DNA from: Cyanobium sp. Aljojuca 7A6
GTDB lineage: Bacteria > Cyanobacteriota > Cyanobacteriia > PCC-6307 > Cyanobiaceae
Direction: 5' to 3'
Length of the DNA: 64,000 nucleotides
NCBI RefSeq assembly: GCF_024346455.1
Contig: NZ_JAGQCY010000005.1
Coordinates: 1 to 64,000, forward strand
Position numbers and translations under genes: made by a program. The notes beneath the pieces are model-generated. The model saw only the letters and a list, made by a program, of their open reading frames with translations, made no database searches and was not told where the DNA came from. This document shows, piece after piece, positions 38,789 through 48,212 of this stretch (positions are counted from its first letter, which is position 1; every line of letters begins with the position of its first letter).

Positions 38789-39556
38789 ATGACCAATTCC
38801 ATGGTTCACCCCACCTGCAGGACCACCACCAGCGGCCTGCGCCTGGGGGTCAGTCTGGCCCTGGCAGCCGGACTGACCCTGCCGCTGCCGGCGATGGCCC
38901 AGAAGGGTGGCGGTGTCACGATCACCAACCTCGGCCACAGCGCCCTGATGATCCAGGGGGGCGGAGCCCGGGTGCTGCTCAACCCTTTCCAGGCTGTGGG
39001 TTGCGCCGCCGGCCTGAGCGAACCGCGGGTCAGCGCCGATGTGATCCTGGCCAGCAGCCTGCTGAAGGATGAGGGCGCCCAGGTGGCCAGCGGCAAGTTC
39101 CTGGTCAAGCCGGGCTCCTACCGCCTGGCCGGGCTGCAGATCGAAGGCATCGCCGCCCCCCATGATCGGGTGGGGGGCCGCCGCTTCGGCAACGCCACCC
39201 TGTGGCGCTGGCGCCAGGGCGGCCTCGACATCGCTCACCTCGGCGGCACTGCCGGCCGCCTCAGCCCCGCCGATCGCGTGCTGCTGGGACGCCCGGACGT
39301 GCTGATCATCGGCGTGGGCGGCGGCGGCAAGGTCTATACGGGCCAGGAAGCGGCCGAAGTGGCCCGGGAGCTGCAGGCCCGCCGGGTGATTCCGGTGCAA
39401 TACAACAGTGGCAAGCCCCCGGCCGGCTGCGATCAGGGGTCGGTGGAGCCATTCCTCAAAGCGATGGCGGGTGCCACGGTGCGGCGCAGCAGCGGCCGCT
39501 CCATCAGCCTGGTGCCCCCGCTGGGGGATGGGGTGGTGGTTGAGGTGTTGCGCTGA
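38789..39556 (+). CDS. Exported metallo-beta-lactamase-fold protein lacking metal ligands
   Basis: The protein has a signal-peptide-like N-terminus (LGVSLALAAGLTLPLPAMAQ) and an MBL fold related to UlaG-like hydrolases (ITNLGHSALMIQGGGARVLL; DVLIIGVGGG). The usual HxHxDH metal motif is absent: where it belongs the sequence reads DVILASSLLKDEGA. It may bind a ligand rather than hydrolyse one. It lies 11 bases after pabA. 255 residues. Confidence 0.82.
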   Translation: MTNSMVHPTCRTTTSGLRLGVSLALAAGLTLPLPAMAQKGGGVTITNLGHSALMIQGGGARVLLNPFQAVGCAAGLSEPRVSADVILASSLLKDEGAQVASGKFLVKPGSYRLAGLQIEGIAAPHDRVGGRRFGNATLWRWRQGGLDIAHLGGTAGRLSPADRVLLGRPDVLIIGVGGGGKVYTGQEAAEVARELQARRVIPVQYNSGKPPAGCDQGSVEPFLKAMAGATVRRSSGRSISLVPPLGDGVVVEVLR

Positions 39557-39574
39557 GCCGTCCTCTCTGAGGCG

Positions 39575-40729
39575 TCAGTTCAGCCCATCGATCCGCCGGT
39601 AGGCCTGCCAGAACTGGCCCATCTGTTCGCTGCTGCCCAGGCTGACCCGCAGGGAGCCGTCGATCAGCGGCTTGCCGGCCATGGAGCGCACCAGAATTCC
39701 GGCCTGGCGCAGGTCAGCCTCCACCTCGGCTGCGGGGCGACGGGGCCAGAGCAGCAGGTAGTTGCCGCCGGCGGCGTGGTGGCGCACCCCCGCCTGCCGC
39801 AGTTGCTTCAGGAGCCAGTCGCGGGCGCGCAGCACCTCGGCCACATAGGCGTCCACATAGGCCTGGTCAGCCAGGGCGGCCTGGGCCGCCGTCACCGCAA
39901 AGCTGTTGATGTCGTACGGGCCGCAGACCCGGCCCACCCGCTCCACCAGGGCCGGTGCGCCGATGGCGAAGCCGATGCGCAGTCCCGCCAGGCCGGCCGT
40001 CTTGGCCAGGGAGCGCAGCACCAGCAGGTTGGGAACCGCGGCGAAGGGATCGCCGTTGGCCCCAGCCGCCAGCAGCAGGGGCAGCACACTCTCGCCGGTG
40101 AAGGCCTCGTAGAGCTCATCCACCACCACCAGGGTGGCCGGCGCCGCCGCCGCCAGCTCCAGGATCCGCTGCGGCGCCAGCCGGGTGCCGGTGGGGTTGT
40201 TGGGGTTGCAGAGCAGCAAGATCCTCGGGGCCGCCGCTGATCCAGCCGGTCCCAGGGCCGAGCGGATCTCCTCGAAGGGGAAGTCGAAATCAGGCAGGCG
40301 GTAGGGGATCGCCTCAATCGCCATGCCCTGCATGCGGGCGCAGGGGGTGTAGTAGCCGAAGGTGGGGCTTGTGGTGAGCAGGCGCTCACCGGGGGCACCG
40401 AAGGCGTGAAAGATGGCATGGATGGCCCCGTCCACGCCATTGAAAAGGCCGATGTGGGCCGGCGTGAGGCCCCGGCCCCCCAGGGAGGCCACCACCGCCT
40501 CCCGCAGCCCGTCGTACTCGGGATAGATGGCGTAGTGGTCGGCCGGGATGGCGCGGATCGCCGCCACCACCCGCGGGCTGGGCCCGATGGTGTTCTCGTT
40601 GAAGTCGAGCCGCAGCAAGCCCCGGCGTCCCTCCAGGGGGGCGCTGTAGGCCGTGAGGGATTCCACCTCGGGGCGGGCCCAAGGGCCTGGGGGAACGGCC
40701 GGGCTCTCGTCTGGGGTCGGACTGCTCAC
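39575..40729 (-). CDS. hisC: Histidinol-phosphate aminotransferase-like enzyme
   Basis: A class I/II PLP aminotransferase of 384 residues. RLDFNENTIGPSPRVVAAIR, LLCNPNNPTGTRL, VVDELYEAFTGE and the PLP lysine in VLRSLAKTAGLAGLRIGFAI are visible. This pattern fits HisC in histidine synthesis, though related enzymes use aromatic amino acids. The acidic, Pro-rich N-terminus is unconserved. Confidence 0.85.
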   Translation of the reverse strand: MSSPTPDESPAVPPGPWARPEVESLTAYSAPLEGRRGLLRLDFNENTIGPSPRVVAAIRAIPADHYAIYPEYDGLREAVVASLGGRGLTPAHIGLFNGVDGAIHAIFHAFGAPGERLLTTSPTFGYYTPCARMQGMAIEAIPYRLPDFDFPFEEIRSALGPAGSAAAPRILLLCNPNNPTGTRLAPQRILELAAAAPATLVVVDELYEAFTGESVLPLLLAAGANGDPFAAVPNLLVLRSLAKTAGLAGLRIGFAIGAPALVERVGRVCGPYDINSFAVTAAQAALADQAYVDAYVAEVLRARDWLLKQLRQAGVRHHAAGGNYLLLWPRRPAAEVEADLRQAGILVRSMAGKPLIDGSLRVSLGSSEQMGQFWQAYRRIDGLN

Positions 40730-40786
40730 GGAGCCGGAGTCGGATCGCTAGGCAGCCATCCTGCTGCGCAGCCCTACCGTTTGATC

Positions 40787-41353
40787 ATGTGCGCAGGAGA
40801 TCCGGTGGTGAAAGCGGAGCTGGCCCTGCGGGCCCTGGAGCGGGGCGACCTGCGATTCATTCACGATCAGGTCAACAACAGGAGCGTGATGGCCTACTGG
40901 TTCGAAGAACCCTATGAGTCGTTCGACGAACTGGAAGAGCTCTACATGCGCCATATTCACGACAACGCCGAGCGTCGCTTTGTCGTCGAGAACAAGGACA
41001 AGGAACTGATCGGTCTGGTGGAACTGATCGAGATTGATTACATTCATCGCCGGGCTGAGTTCCAGATCATCGTGGCCCCGCAGCACCAGGGCAAAGGCTT
41101 CGCGCGGTTCTGCGTCCACAAAGCCCTCGACTACTCCTTCACCATCCTGAACCTGCACAAGATCTACCTTTCTGTCGCCGTCGACAACGCCAAGGCGCTG
41201 CACCTGTATCAGCAATGCGGCTTTGTCGAAGAAGGCCACCTGGTGGGCGAGTTCTTCATCGAAGGCCAGTACCGCGACGTCAAACGCATGTACATCCTTC
41301 AGGAGGATTATCTGGCCAGATCAGCCAGCCTCACATCCTCTCCAGAGTGGTGA
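40787..41353 (+). CDS. speG: GNAT N-acetyltransferase, spermidine acetyltransferase (SpeG) type
   Basis: A GNAT-fold acetyltransferase of 188 residues. [60 protein letters not shown] (CoA loop QHQGKGF) and [20 protein letters not shown] closely follow SpeG, which acetylates spermidine. It overlaps convergent argS by 23 bases. The start at 40787 gives the family N-terminus after a few residues. Confidence 0.9.
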   Translation: MCAGDPVVKAELALRALERGDLRFIHDQVNNRSVMAYWFEEPYESFDELEELYMRHIHDNAERRFVVENKDKELIGLVELIEIDYIHRRAEFQIIVAPQHQGKGFARFCVHKALDYSFTILNLHKIYLSVAVDNAKALHLYQQCGFVEEGHLVGEFFIEGQYRDVKRMYILQEDYLARSASLTSSPEW

Positions 41354-43136
41354 TGCCCAGCAGCCCCAGGCCCAGCTTGAGGGTGTCGGCGCTGAGGCGG
41401 CAGAGGGCCAGCCGCGATCCGCGGGCCGGTTCTTCGGCCTTCAGCACGGGCACCTGGTCGTAGAAGCGGTTGAACACCTGGGAGAGCTCGAACAGGTAGC
41501 TGCACAGCCGGTTGGGCAGCAGTTCCTGCTCCACCTCCAGGATCACCGCATCGAACTGCAGCAACTGGCGAACCAACGCCCACTCCTGGGGTTCGCCAAA
41601 CACCAGGGGCGCGGGGAAAGCGGCGCCGGCGGCATCGGCACCGCCCTTGCGCGCGATCCCAGCGATCCGCACCACCGCATAGAGCAGATAGGGAGCGGTG
41701 TTGCCGCTGAGGGCCAGCATGCGATCGAAGCTGAACTGGTAGTTGGTGATCCGATTGGTACTCAGGTCGGCGTACTTCACCGCCGCCAGGCCCACGGTGG
41801 TGGCCACCTCCTGAATGAAGGCCCCGTCCTCGTGGCGCTCCTCCTCAGCCAGGCGGCGGCGCAGGTCGGCTTCACAGCGCTCCACCGCCTCATCCAGAAG
41901 CTCCTTGAGCCGCACGGTGTCGCCGGAGCGGGTCTTGAGCTTCTTGCCGTCCTCCCCCTGCACCAGCCCGAAGGGCACATGCTCCAGACGGCCGTCGTCG
42001 GGAATCCAGCCGGCGCGGCGGGCCACCTGGAACACCCCGGCGAAATGGCTGGCCTGGCCGGCGTCGGTCACATAGATCACCCGCCGGGCCCCATCACCAT
42101 CGGGAGAAGCCGCGAAGCGGTAACGGATGGCCGCCAGGTCGGTGGTGGCGTAGTTGAAGCCGCCGTCGCTCTTGCGCACGATCACCGGCGGCGCCTGGCT
42201 GGCCGCCCCGTCCTCCCCCACAAGGAACACACACTGGGCGCCGCCATCACTCACCAACAGGCCCGCGCCAGCCAGATCGGCTACCACCGCCTCCAGGTAA
42301 GGGTTGTAGAAGGATTCGCCCCGCTCCTCGAGACCGATGTCGAGGCGGTCGTAGAGGCGCTGGAATTCGCGGCGCGACTGATCGCAGAGCAGTTGCCAGG
42401 CCTTGCGGGACACCGGATCGCCGCTCTGCAGCTTCACCACTTCTTCGCGCGCCGTGGCCTGGAAGGTTTCGTCGGCATCAAAGCGGGCCTTGGCCTGGCG
42501 GTAGAAGGCCACCAGGTCGCCCAGGTCGACGGCGTCGGCGGTGTCGAGGGCCTCGGGGGCCACCTGCTTGAGGTGGGTGATGAGCATGCCGAACTGGGTG
42601 CCCCAGTCGCCCACGTGGTTGAGCCGCAGCACCGGATGGCCGCGGAACTCCAGCACCCTGGCCAGGGCGTCGCCGATGATCGTGGAGCGCAGATGGCCCA
42701 CGTGCATCTCCTTGGCGATGTTGGGGCTGGAGAAGTCCACCACCACCGGGGCACCGCCGCCGGCCACGGCCTCCACCCCCAACCGGGGATCGGCCAGGCA
42801 ACGAGCCACCTCGGCGGCCAGCACCTCCGGCTTCAGGGTGAGGTTGATGAAGCCAGGGCCGGCGATCTCCGGCGGCAGGCAGAGGGCCGCGAAGGCCGGG
42901 TCGGCCGCCAGCCGCTCCACGATCGCCGAGGCGATCGCCCGCGGCGCCAAGCGCAGGGGCCGGGCCAGGGCGAGGGCGCCATTGGCCTGGAAATCACCGA
43001 ACTCCGGCTTCGACGCGGGGCCGAGCTGGGGATCCAGTGGCGTGCCGGCCTCCCGCGCGGCGGCCGCCGCCTCGGGGAAAGCCCGGCTCAGAGCCCTTTC
43101 CAGCAGGGTTTGGAGTTCCTCGACGATCAGAAGCAT
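41331..43136 (-). CDS. argS: Arginyl-tRNA synthetase
   Basis: A class Ia tRNA synthetase of 601 residues. The HIGH motif is in [20 protein letters not shown], the KMSKS-like loop is [13 protein letters not shown], and the C-terminal anticodon-binding DALR domain ends at [12 protein letters not shown]. The ATG at 43136 ([16 protein letters not shown]) is preferred over an upstream in-frame start at 43166. Confidence 0.97.
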   Translation of the reverse strand: MLLIVEELQTLLERALSRAFPEAAAAAREAGTPLDPQLGPASKPEFGDFQANGALALARPLRLAPRAIASAIVERLAADPAFAALCLPPEIAGPGFINLTLKPEVLAAEVARCLADPRLGVEAVAGGGAPVVVDFSSPNIAKEMHVGHLRSTIIGDALARVLEFRGHPVLRLNHVGDWGTQFGMLITHLKQVAPEALDTADAVDLGDLVAFYRQAKARFDADETFQATAREEVVKLQSGDPVSRKAWQLLCDQSRREFQRLYDRLDIGLEERGESFYNPYLEAVVADLAGAGLLVSDGGAQCVFLVGEDGAASQAPPVIVRKSDGGFNYATTDLAAIRYRFAASPDGDGARRVIYVTDAGQASHFAGVFQVARRAGWIPDDGRLEHVPFGLVQGEDGKKLKTRSGDTVRLKELLDEAVERCEADLRRRLAEEERHEDGAFIQEVATTVGLAAVKYADLSTNRITNYQFSFDRMLALSGNTAPYLLYAVVRIAGIARKGGADAAGAAFPAPLVFGEPQEWALVRQLLQFDAVILEVEQELLPNRLCSYLFELSQVFNRFYDQVPVLKAEEPARGSRLALCRLSADTLKLGLGLLGITTLERM

Positions 43137-43557
43137 GGAGGCGGTGAACCGGGGCAGCGGCAGCAACAGACCCCCTGATCATCCTTCGCGGCCAGGCGGC
43201 TAACGGCACGGCCAAGGGGCTTCTTGCACCGCTCCTCTGCAGCCCTGAAGCGGCATCACGTCCCGACTCCATCCGTGGGACGAGCTCTCTGGCCCTTTCT
43301 CGGCGATCGTTTGTGCCGCCGGAGCCCAGCGCGGGAGTGGCGCCCGCCCATGCCGATGGCGCGACGTAGAACACGCTCCAGCCAGCGGGTGGGTCGTCAG
43401 GGAATCCACCTGATCGAAGGGGCCGTTCCCCGAAGCGACTCCGTTGGCCGAACATCCCCCTAGCCCAGTGGCGGCAAGGGATCCGGCCGGAAGGGGCGCC
43501 GCCAGGGCGGCCAGGGGCACCAATCCGCCCTCCCGCCTTAAGGATTGGCTAAACCAC
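43137..43557. other. Gap with no gene seen, between argS and the first tail-protein gene
   Basis: About 420 bases hold no frame with a recognisable domain. Base composition is GC-rich like the core genome until about 43540, then drops just before the promoter-like block at 43558. argS transcription should start in its left part. Confidence 0.5.
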
Positions 43558-43595
43558 CTTTGAGCACGGTGACAAAACCTGTGGTAAGGTGAAGG
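43558..43595 (+). promoter_or_regulatory. Promoter-like block upstream of the first tail-protein gene
   Basis: The block opens CTTTGAGCACGGTGA and closes with GTAAGGTGAAGG. It aligns without gaps to 45507-45544, upstream of the second tail-protein gene, and lies at the same distance (18 bases) from the ATG. A TTGAGC box and a TAAGGT box are 19 bases apart, which is long for a standard -35/-10 pair, so it could be a promoter, an activator site or both. Confidence 0.6.
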
Positions 43596-43613
43596 GGCGT
43601 TCATTTACTTGCA

Positions 43614-44510
43614 ATGTTGGCCTCGGCCCGCCGAAATCAGCTGCTAGCGCTGGGCTGCTTGGCAGGTCTTTTTACAGGGGCCTCCCCTGCAATGGCTTTC
43701 ACCTCTTTCGACGTACTTTTTGACGGCACCACTAAGAAAACCAGCTCTGAAGCCACTGGAGTCAGTGGCAAAATGACGTTCAGCTTCAAAAAGAAAGATC
43801 CACTCGACAACAAATACACCCTCGATCTGACGATCCAAAACACTTCACCTGTTGCTGGCAATCCCTCCGGAAGCCTTACGGCATTTGCCTTCAATGTCCC
43901 TGGGGCTTCCAATAGAACTCCAGATTTCAAACTCCTTGAATATGAGCCATTAATCTCCAACTTTGGAGATGTTTTTGGAGCATCAACCTCAAGCAGATAC
44001 CCAGAAGTGAACGTTGATAATAACGAAATTCTTAAATTTCCTACGGCAACTCCCAGAACAGCCGCCTACGCCCCATTCAACAATTTTACATTTTGTGCGC
44101 GTGACGATGGCAATAGCTGCCACGGAGGTAGCGGACATACAGATTTTGGGCTTAAAGATGGCGAAACAGCTTCTGTTCGGTTCACCCTAGCCTCAAATCT
44201 TTCCAACATTAACAGTGCCAGCTTAGTGGCTCAATCATTTTACGATCTTTTTAAACGCCCGACATTCACTAAGGATGGTGACTACAAGAATGCCCAGATT
44301 GCTCTCCGCTTCCAAAGCGTGACAACATCAAGTGGCCGAACAGGCAAGAGCGACAAAGTGGCTGGATACCCTTCCCTGCCTCCACAGGGACCTGGCGATG
44401 AAGTGCCTGGCCCATTGCCGATCCTAGGGGCAGCAACCGCCTTTGCCTTCAGCCGAAAGTTACGCCGTCGCATCTCAGTGACTGGATCTGAAAGAGCCGT
44501 AACGTCCTGA
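43614..44510 (+). CDS. Exported protein with VPGPLP-type C-terminal sorting tail, copy 1
   Basis: A 298-residue protein: signal peptide (LLALGCLAGLFTGASPAMAF), a mature domain starting TSFDVLFDGTTKKTS, and a C-terminal tail of VPGPLPILGAATAFAFSRK followed by basic LRRRI. That tail of short motif, helix and basic cluster is the architecture of PEP-CTERM-like exosortase substrates. Two cysteines in FCARDDGNSCHGGSG are conserved in copy 2. The coding sequence is clearly AT-richer than its neighbours, and than copy 2. The HpsJ-like gene follows 128 bases later. Function unknown; a surface-exposed product is inferred. Confidence 0.8.
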   Translation: MLASARRNQLLALGCLAGLFTGASPAMAFTSFDVLFDGTTKKTSSEATGVSGKMTFSFKKKDPLDNKYTLDLTIQNTSPVAGNPSGSLTAFAFNVPGASNRTPDFKLLEYEPLISNFGDVFGASTSSRYPEVNVDNNEILKFPTATPRTAAYAPFNNFTFCARDDGNSCHGGSGHTDFGLKDGETASVRFTLASNLSNINSASLVAQSFYDLFKRPTFTKDGDYKNAQIALRFQSVTTSSGRTGKSDKVAGYPSLPPQGPGDEVPGPLPILGAATAFAFSRKLRRRISVTGSERAVTS

Positions 44511-44550
44511 ATCCATCCGTTTTGGAACAGAGTTATTCATGAGTTGCCTT

Positions 44551-44591
44551 TCTCTTCGGTGTTGCTGAGTTTCCATACTTCGCCGAAGAGA
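44551..44591. other. Inverted repeat between tail-protein and HpsJ-like genes, copy 1
   Basis: TCTCTTCGG at 44551-44559 pairs perfectly with CCGAAGAGA at 44583-44591 across a 23-base loop. It could be an RNA hairpin that dampens readthrough into the HpsJ-like gene. There is no T-run, so it is not a classical terminator. Confidence 0.4.
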
Positions 44592-44638
44592 TCTTGCCAA
44601 TGTCATGATTCGTTCACGACACGGTGCTGGAATCTCAG

Positions 44639-45484
44639 ATGGCTTCTGACACCCCATTCAGGCCCTCCGAGACGTCCGTCCTCGCCGATCGGCTCTCGGT
44701 CTTCGCGATGGCCCTGTTCGTCATCTACGGCGTCAGGGTGGCCGCAACGGCGATTCCCTTCCGTCCCCTCGACACCCTCTGGCAGCTGAGCATCAGCTCC
44801 GCCCTGATCGAGGCCGCCGCCATCCCCCTGGTGGGTCTGGGGTTGCTGCATCTGGCGGCCTACCTGGATCCCGACAATTCAGCGCTGGTACGACGCAAGG
44901 AGGCCTTGGCCCGTTGGGCGATTCTTGCTGTGCTGGGGTTCTTGCTGCTGGTCCCTGTGCAGGCCTTGGCCTCCTGGAGCACCGTCGCCACAGCCAGGGC
45001 CAGGCTGACGACACAACAGACAACCGCCAACCGAAACTTCGCCCTGGTCCGCGAAGCGATCAGCGCCGCCACCAGCTTGGAGGATCTGCAGGCACGCCTG
45101 CAATCCCTCCAGTCACCGGAGCTGGGCATCCGCTTCGAGAATCTGGGCCTGCCGCTGCCCGAAACCAAGCGCCAGATGCTCATCCGCCTCAACGAAATCG
45201 AGGAGCAGGTGAAGACACGGATCATCGCCCCGCCGCCGGAAGCCATCGAAAACGTGGCCAGCAACGCCGGCCGGTTGATGGCCACCAGCTTCGTCTATGC
45301 CCTCGCCTTCGCCATCGCCGCCCAACGGCGGGGACAGGACATCCCCTTGCTGGTGGAGCTGCTGACGATCTGGAGCGTGCGTCGGCAAGCCGGTCGGCCC
45401 CCGCGTGGAGCTACCGGCGCCCCCGATGGGGACTATTTCGCCCAGCTGGCGCCACCGGACGACGACCCCACCCGCACCCCCTGA
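44639..45484 (+). CDS. HpsJ-like membrane protein, copy 1
   Basis: A 281-residue protein with three N-terminal helices (LSVFAMALFVIYGVRVAATA; ALIEAAAIPLVGLGLLHLAA; WAILAVLGFLLLVPVQALAS), a coiled central region (ARARLTTQQTTANRNFALVR onward) and a C-terminal helix (TSFVYALAFAIAAQRR). This layout matches the HpsJ-like family linked with cyanoexosortase or polysaccharide export systems. A GTG at 44624 is also in frame. Its partner is the tail protein upstream. No exosortase gene lies in the window. Confidence 0.75.
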   Translation: MASDTPFRPSETSVLADRLSVFAMALFVIYGVRVAATAIPFRPLDTLWQLSISSALIEAAAIPLVGLGLLHLAAYLDPDNSALVRRKEALARWAILAVLGFLLLVPVQALASWSTVATARARLTTQQTTANRNFALVREAISAATSLEDLQARLQSLQSPELGIRFENLGLPLPETKRQMLIRLNEIEEQVKTRIIAPPPEAIENVASNAGRLMATSFVYALAFAIAAQRRGQDIPLLVELLTIWSVRRQAGRPPRGATGAPDGDYFAQLAPPDDDPTRTP

Positions 45485-45506
45485 GTCGAGGCCCGAGGAG
45501 CGAAAA

Positions 45507-45544
45507 CTTTGAGCAGGGTGAAAGACTACCTGCTAAGGTGAAAG
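45507..45544 (+). promoter_or_regulatory. Promoter-like block upstream of the second tail-protein gene
   Basis: It opens CTTTGAGCAGGGTGA and closes CTAAGGTGAAAG, aligning ungapped to 43558-43595. It ends 18 bases before the ATG, exactly as in copy 1, although the genes themselves have diverged strongly. Confidence 0.6.
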
Positions 45545-45562
45545 CGGATTAAGGATGCTTTC

Positions 45563-46438
45563 ATGCGGGTCCCAGCCACAACCCTCCTCCTGCTGCTTGG
45601 TGGCCTGGCGGGTTCGCTGGCGCTGGAGGCCCCCGCCCTGGCCCGGACGTCCTTCGACGTGATCTTCGACAGCGGCATCGCCGGAACAAGCTTCTACAAC
45701 ACCGGCGTGAAGGGCAAGATGTCCTTCGACTTCCGCAAGGACCCGGGCAACGGCAACACCTACACCCTGGATCTCGGCGTCACCAACACGTCGCCGGCCT
45801 CAGGCGCCTCCTCCGGCACCCTGGTGGGATTCGCCTTCAACGAACCCTTGCTCGGCAACGGCAGCGAAGCCATCTCCCTGCTGAGCTACAACCCCCTGTC
45901 CTCCGGGTACGGCCGGGTGTTCGGAAACTCCAACCGGGGCATTCGCGTCAATCCCCAGGAGTCCCTGGATATCTCCAACTTGCGCACCGCGCCCTACGCC
46001 CCCTTTTCCAACTTTGACTTCTGCGCGCGCATGAGCAGCCGTAGCGGTTGCCATGGTGGCTCGGGCAGCACAGGGATCACTGGGGGAAGCAGTGTGAAGG
46101 TTCAGTTCTCGCTGAAATCCAACGATGCGAGTATCTCCACCGCTGACCAGGTTGCCGAGCGCTTCTATGGCCTGTTCAATTCCTTCGAGCCAGGCGATCG
46201 TTGGAGCAAAGCCCAGATTGCCCTTCGCTTCCAGAACGTCAAAAAGGCCAACGGGAAAACGGAAAGTGGCGGCGAAAAGGTGACAGGAGCGGCGTTCTGG
46301 AGGATTCCGAATGAAGGCCCGACAAACGAAGTTCCTGGCCCGCTGCCCATCCTTGGAGCCGCAGCAACCTTCGGCTGGAGCCGGAAGATCCGGCGCCGCA
46401 TCCAAGCCGTTACCCCCGAAGGTCGCCTCACCCCCTGA
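45563..46438 (+). CDS. Exported protein with VPGPLP-type C-terminal sorting tail, copy 2
   Basis: A 291-residue paralogue of the 43614 gene. Signal peptide LLLLLGGLAGSLALEAPALA, then RTSFDVIFDSGIAGTSFYNT, a shared APYAPFSNFDFCARM block with a second Cys (SGCHGGSG), and the tail VPGPLPILGAAATFGWSRK followed by IRRRI. Unlike copy 1 it has the base composition of the surrounding genome. It is followed by the second HpsJ-like gene after about 318 bases. Confidence 0.8.
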   Translation: MRVPATTLLLLLGGLAGSLALEAPALARTSFDVIFDSGIAGTSFYNTGVKGKMSFDFRKDPGNGNTYTLDLGVTNTSPASGASSGTLVGFAFNEPLLGNGSEAISLLSYNPLSSGYGRVFGNSNRGIRVNPQESLDISNLRTAPYAPFSNFDFCARMSSRSGCHGGSGSTGITGGSSVKVQFSLKSNDASISTADQVAERFYGLFNSFEPGDRWSKAQIALRFQNVKKANGKTESGGEKVTGAAFWRIPNEGPTNEVPGPLPILGAAATFGWSRKIRRRIQAVTPEGRLTP

Positions 46439-46756
46439 ATTCCATCGCCATCCATGAGGCTGGAATCAAAGCTGCATTGACCTTGCATTTTCAGCAGCTC
46501 ATTCGTCCATATCTGCCCGGCCTCTTGATCACTGGAGCACCCAGCGTCTTCGCTCCTGGTCATAACCGGTCACACATTAAAGGCCCGGTCGGTTGGCAGA
46601 CTGGCAACATTCATCGTTTGGGGGTGAATCCGCTGCGAGACAGTTCAGCGGCCTGATCGCTTGCTGTTCCGTGGCCCTCGAGCCCCATCCCATCGACATC
46701 CACGCAGACACCCCGACAGGCAAGCCAGAGAGCCGCTTTCAACCCTGGCATTCCTG
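46439..46756. other. Gap between copy-2 tail protein and HpsJ-like gene
   Basis: About 318 bases with no recognisable gene. The HpsJ-like reading frame is open back to 46661, but the upstream residues do not match copy 1. I saw no terminator-like hairpin with a T-run. Confidence 0.4.
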
Positions 46757-47599
46757 ATGACCAGCAACAAGGAATTCAAAGAGTTCGATTCGGCGATCCT
46801 CGCCGATCGGCTGGCCTTCATGGCGATCGCGTTGTTCGTGGTCTACCTGATCACCCTGCTGGCCAGCATTCTTCCCGTCCGCCTGCTGGACACCGCCTGG
46901 CAACTGCGCTTCATCTCCGCCTGCCTGGATTCGGCCACGGTTCCCCTGGTCGCCCTCGGGCTGCTCCACCTGGCGGCCTATCTCGATCCGGGCAATCCCA
47001 CCTTGCAACGACGGCGCGACGGCCTGGCCCGTCTGGCGATCGTGGCCGTCATCGGCTTCCTGCTCATCGTTCCCCTGCAGGCCTATGCCGGCTGGCGGAG
47101 CGTGGCCACGGCCAGGGCCAATGTCGCCCGCCAGCTTTCGGCCGCCACCAGCACCTTCGATCTGTTGCAGGAGTCCATCACCACGGCCACCAGCCTCGAC
47201 AACCTTCAAGCGCGCCTCCAGGCGATCCAGACCCCCAGCCTCGGCATCCGGTTCGAGGATCAGGGGCTGTCGCTGCCGGAAACCAAACGCACCATACTCG
47301 CCCGCCTCAAGGAGGTGAGGGAACAGGTGGAGGCCAGGATTCAGGCCCCGACGCCCAAGGCCATCGAGGCGGCAACCAGGGACAGCCTGCGCGTCATGCT
47401 CTCCTCCTTCGCCCTGGCCATCGCCTTCGCCATGGGCGCCCAGCGCAAGGGCCAAGACGTGCCTTTGCTGGTGGAGTGGCACACCAGGTTCAGCCTCCGA
47501 GGCCCTCAACGGACGGCATCCCCGGCAGAAGCCTACTTTTCCCAGTTGGGTCCAGAAGACGACGACACCACGGAAACTGGGCTACCCCCTCCCCTCTGA
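46757..47599 (+). CDS. HpsJ-like membrane protein, copy 2
   Basis: A 280-residue paralogue of the 44639 gene. Shared landmarks are ILADRLAFMAIALFVVYLIT, LGLLHLAAYLDPGNPTLQRR, TSLDNLQARLQAIQTPSLGI, SLPETKRTILARLKEVREQV and AFAMGAQRKGQDVPLLVEW, with an acidic C-terminus. Similarity to copy 1 is strong through the whole length. The ATG at 46757 (MTSNKEFKEFDSAILADRL) fits copy 1's N-terminus. Confidence 0.75.
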   Translation: MTSNKEFKEFDSAILADRLAFMAIALFVVYLITLLASILPVRLLDTAWQLRFISACLDSATVPLVALGLLHLAAYLDPGNPTLQRRRDGLARLAIVAVIGFLLIVPLQAYAGWRSVATARANVARQLSAATSTFDLLQESITTATSLDNLQARLQAIQTPSLGIRFEDQGLSLPETKRTILARLKEVREQVEARIQAPTPKAIEAATRDSLRVMLSSFALAIAFAMGAQRKGQDVPLLVEWHTRFSLRGPQRTASPAEAYFSQLGPEDDDTTETGLPPPL

Positions 47600-48212
47600 G
47601 ACCTTGCCTGAAGGCGTCCTGGATGGCACCATCCCGCCAAGACAACGGATGGAACGGGCAAGAGCCAACGGCTGCACAAGTGATGCAGATCACCGAAATG
47701 CTTAATGGCGCTTAGGCCGTTGATGCGCTGGCCCTCAGCTTTCGGAAAGCCTTTACAAAGGGTTACACGGGCCAGCCGTGGGACAGGCAAACTCCTTGGT
47801 ACAGCTGCGGTTTGCCCCTCTTCCACCCCTCTTGCCGTCCGATTCCAGGCCCAGGCATGGCGTCACAGGAGCCTCAGCTGGCTTGCCTTGGGCAGGCTGC
47901 CAGCCTGCCGATACAAAGATTCTTGAGTCCGAACACATAGGACTTCCGGTGAAAACCTAAGCCCTTGCTCAGCCTTGGCCATAGAACTCTCCTTCTGAAT
48001 TGGCCTGAGCACAAAGACAGCCAGGCTGCTGCAGAACGATGATGTGTGTGGGGGAAAAGGTTCCCTTCCATCACCACCCCCCCAGCAACAGAGTCAACCA
48101 CCCCAGTGACTTGGGCGCAGTGACTCTGAAGATGTCTCTGAGACTCCATCTGGCAACAGTTGGATGCTTTGGGCGCGGATGGATCTCGCTTGTTGTTTAC
48201 CCTCTATTGGCC
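47600..48212. other. Gap upstream of the first metallopeptidase gene
   Basis: About 610 bases with no domain-bearing frame. A perfect hairpin lies at 47891-47909 (GGCAGGCT, three-base loop, AGCCTGCC) with no T-run after it. Promoter elements for the metallopeptidase should be here but none is clear. Base composition is lower in GC than the core genes. Confidence 0.45.

Noticed and set aside
47891..47909. Perfect hairpin as a rho-independent terminator for the HpsJ-like gene
   Set aside because: No T-run follows and it lies about 290 bases after the stop; kept only as a note in the gap entry.
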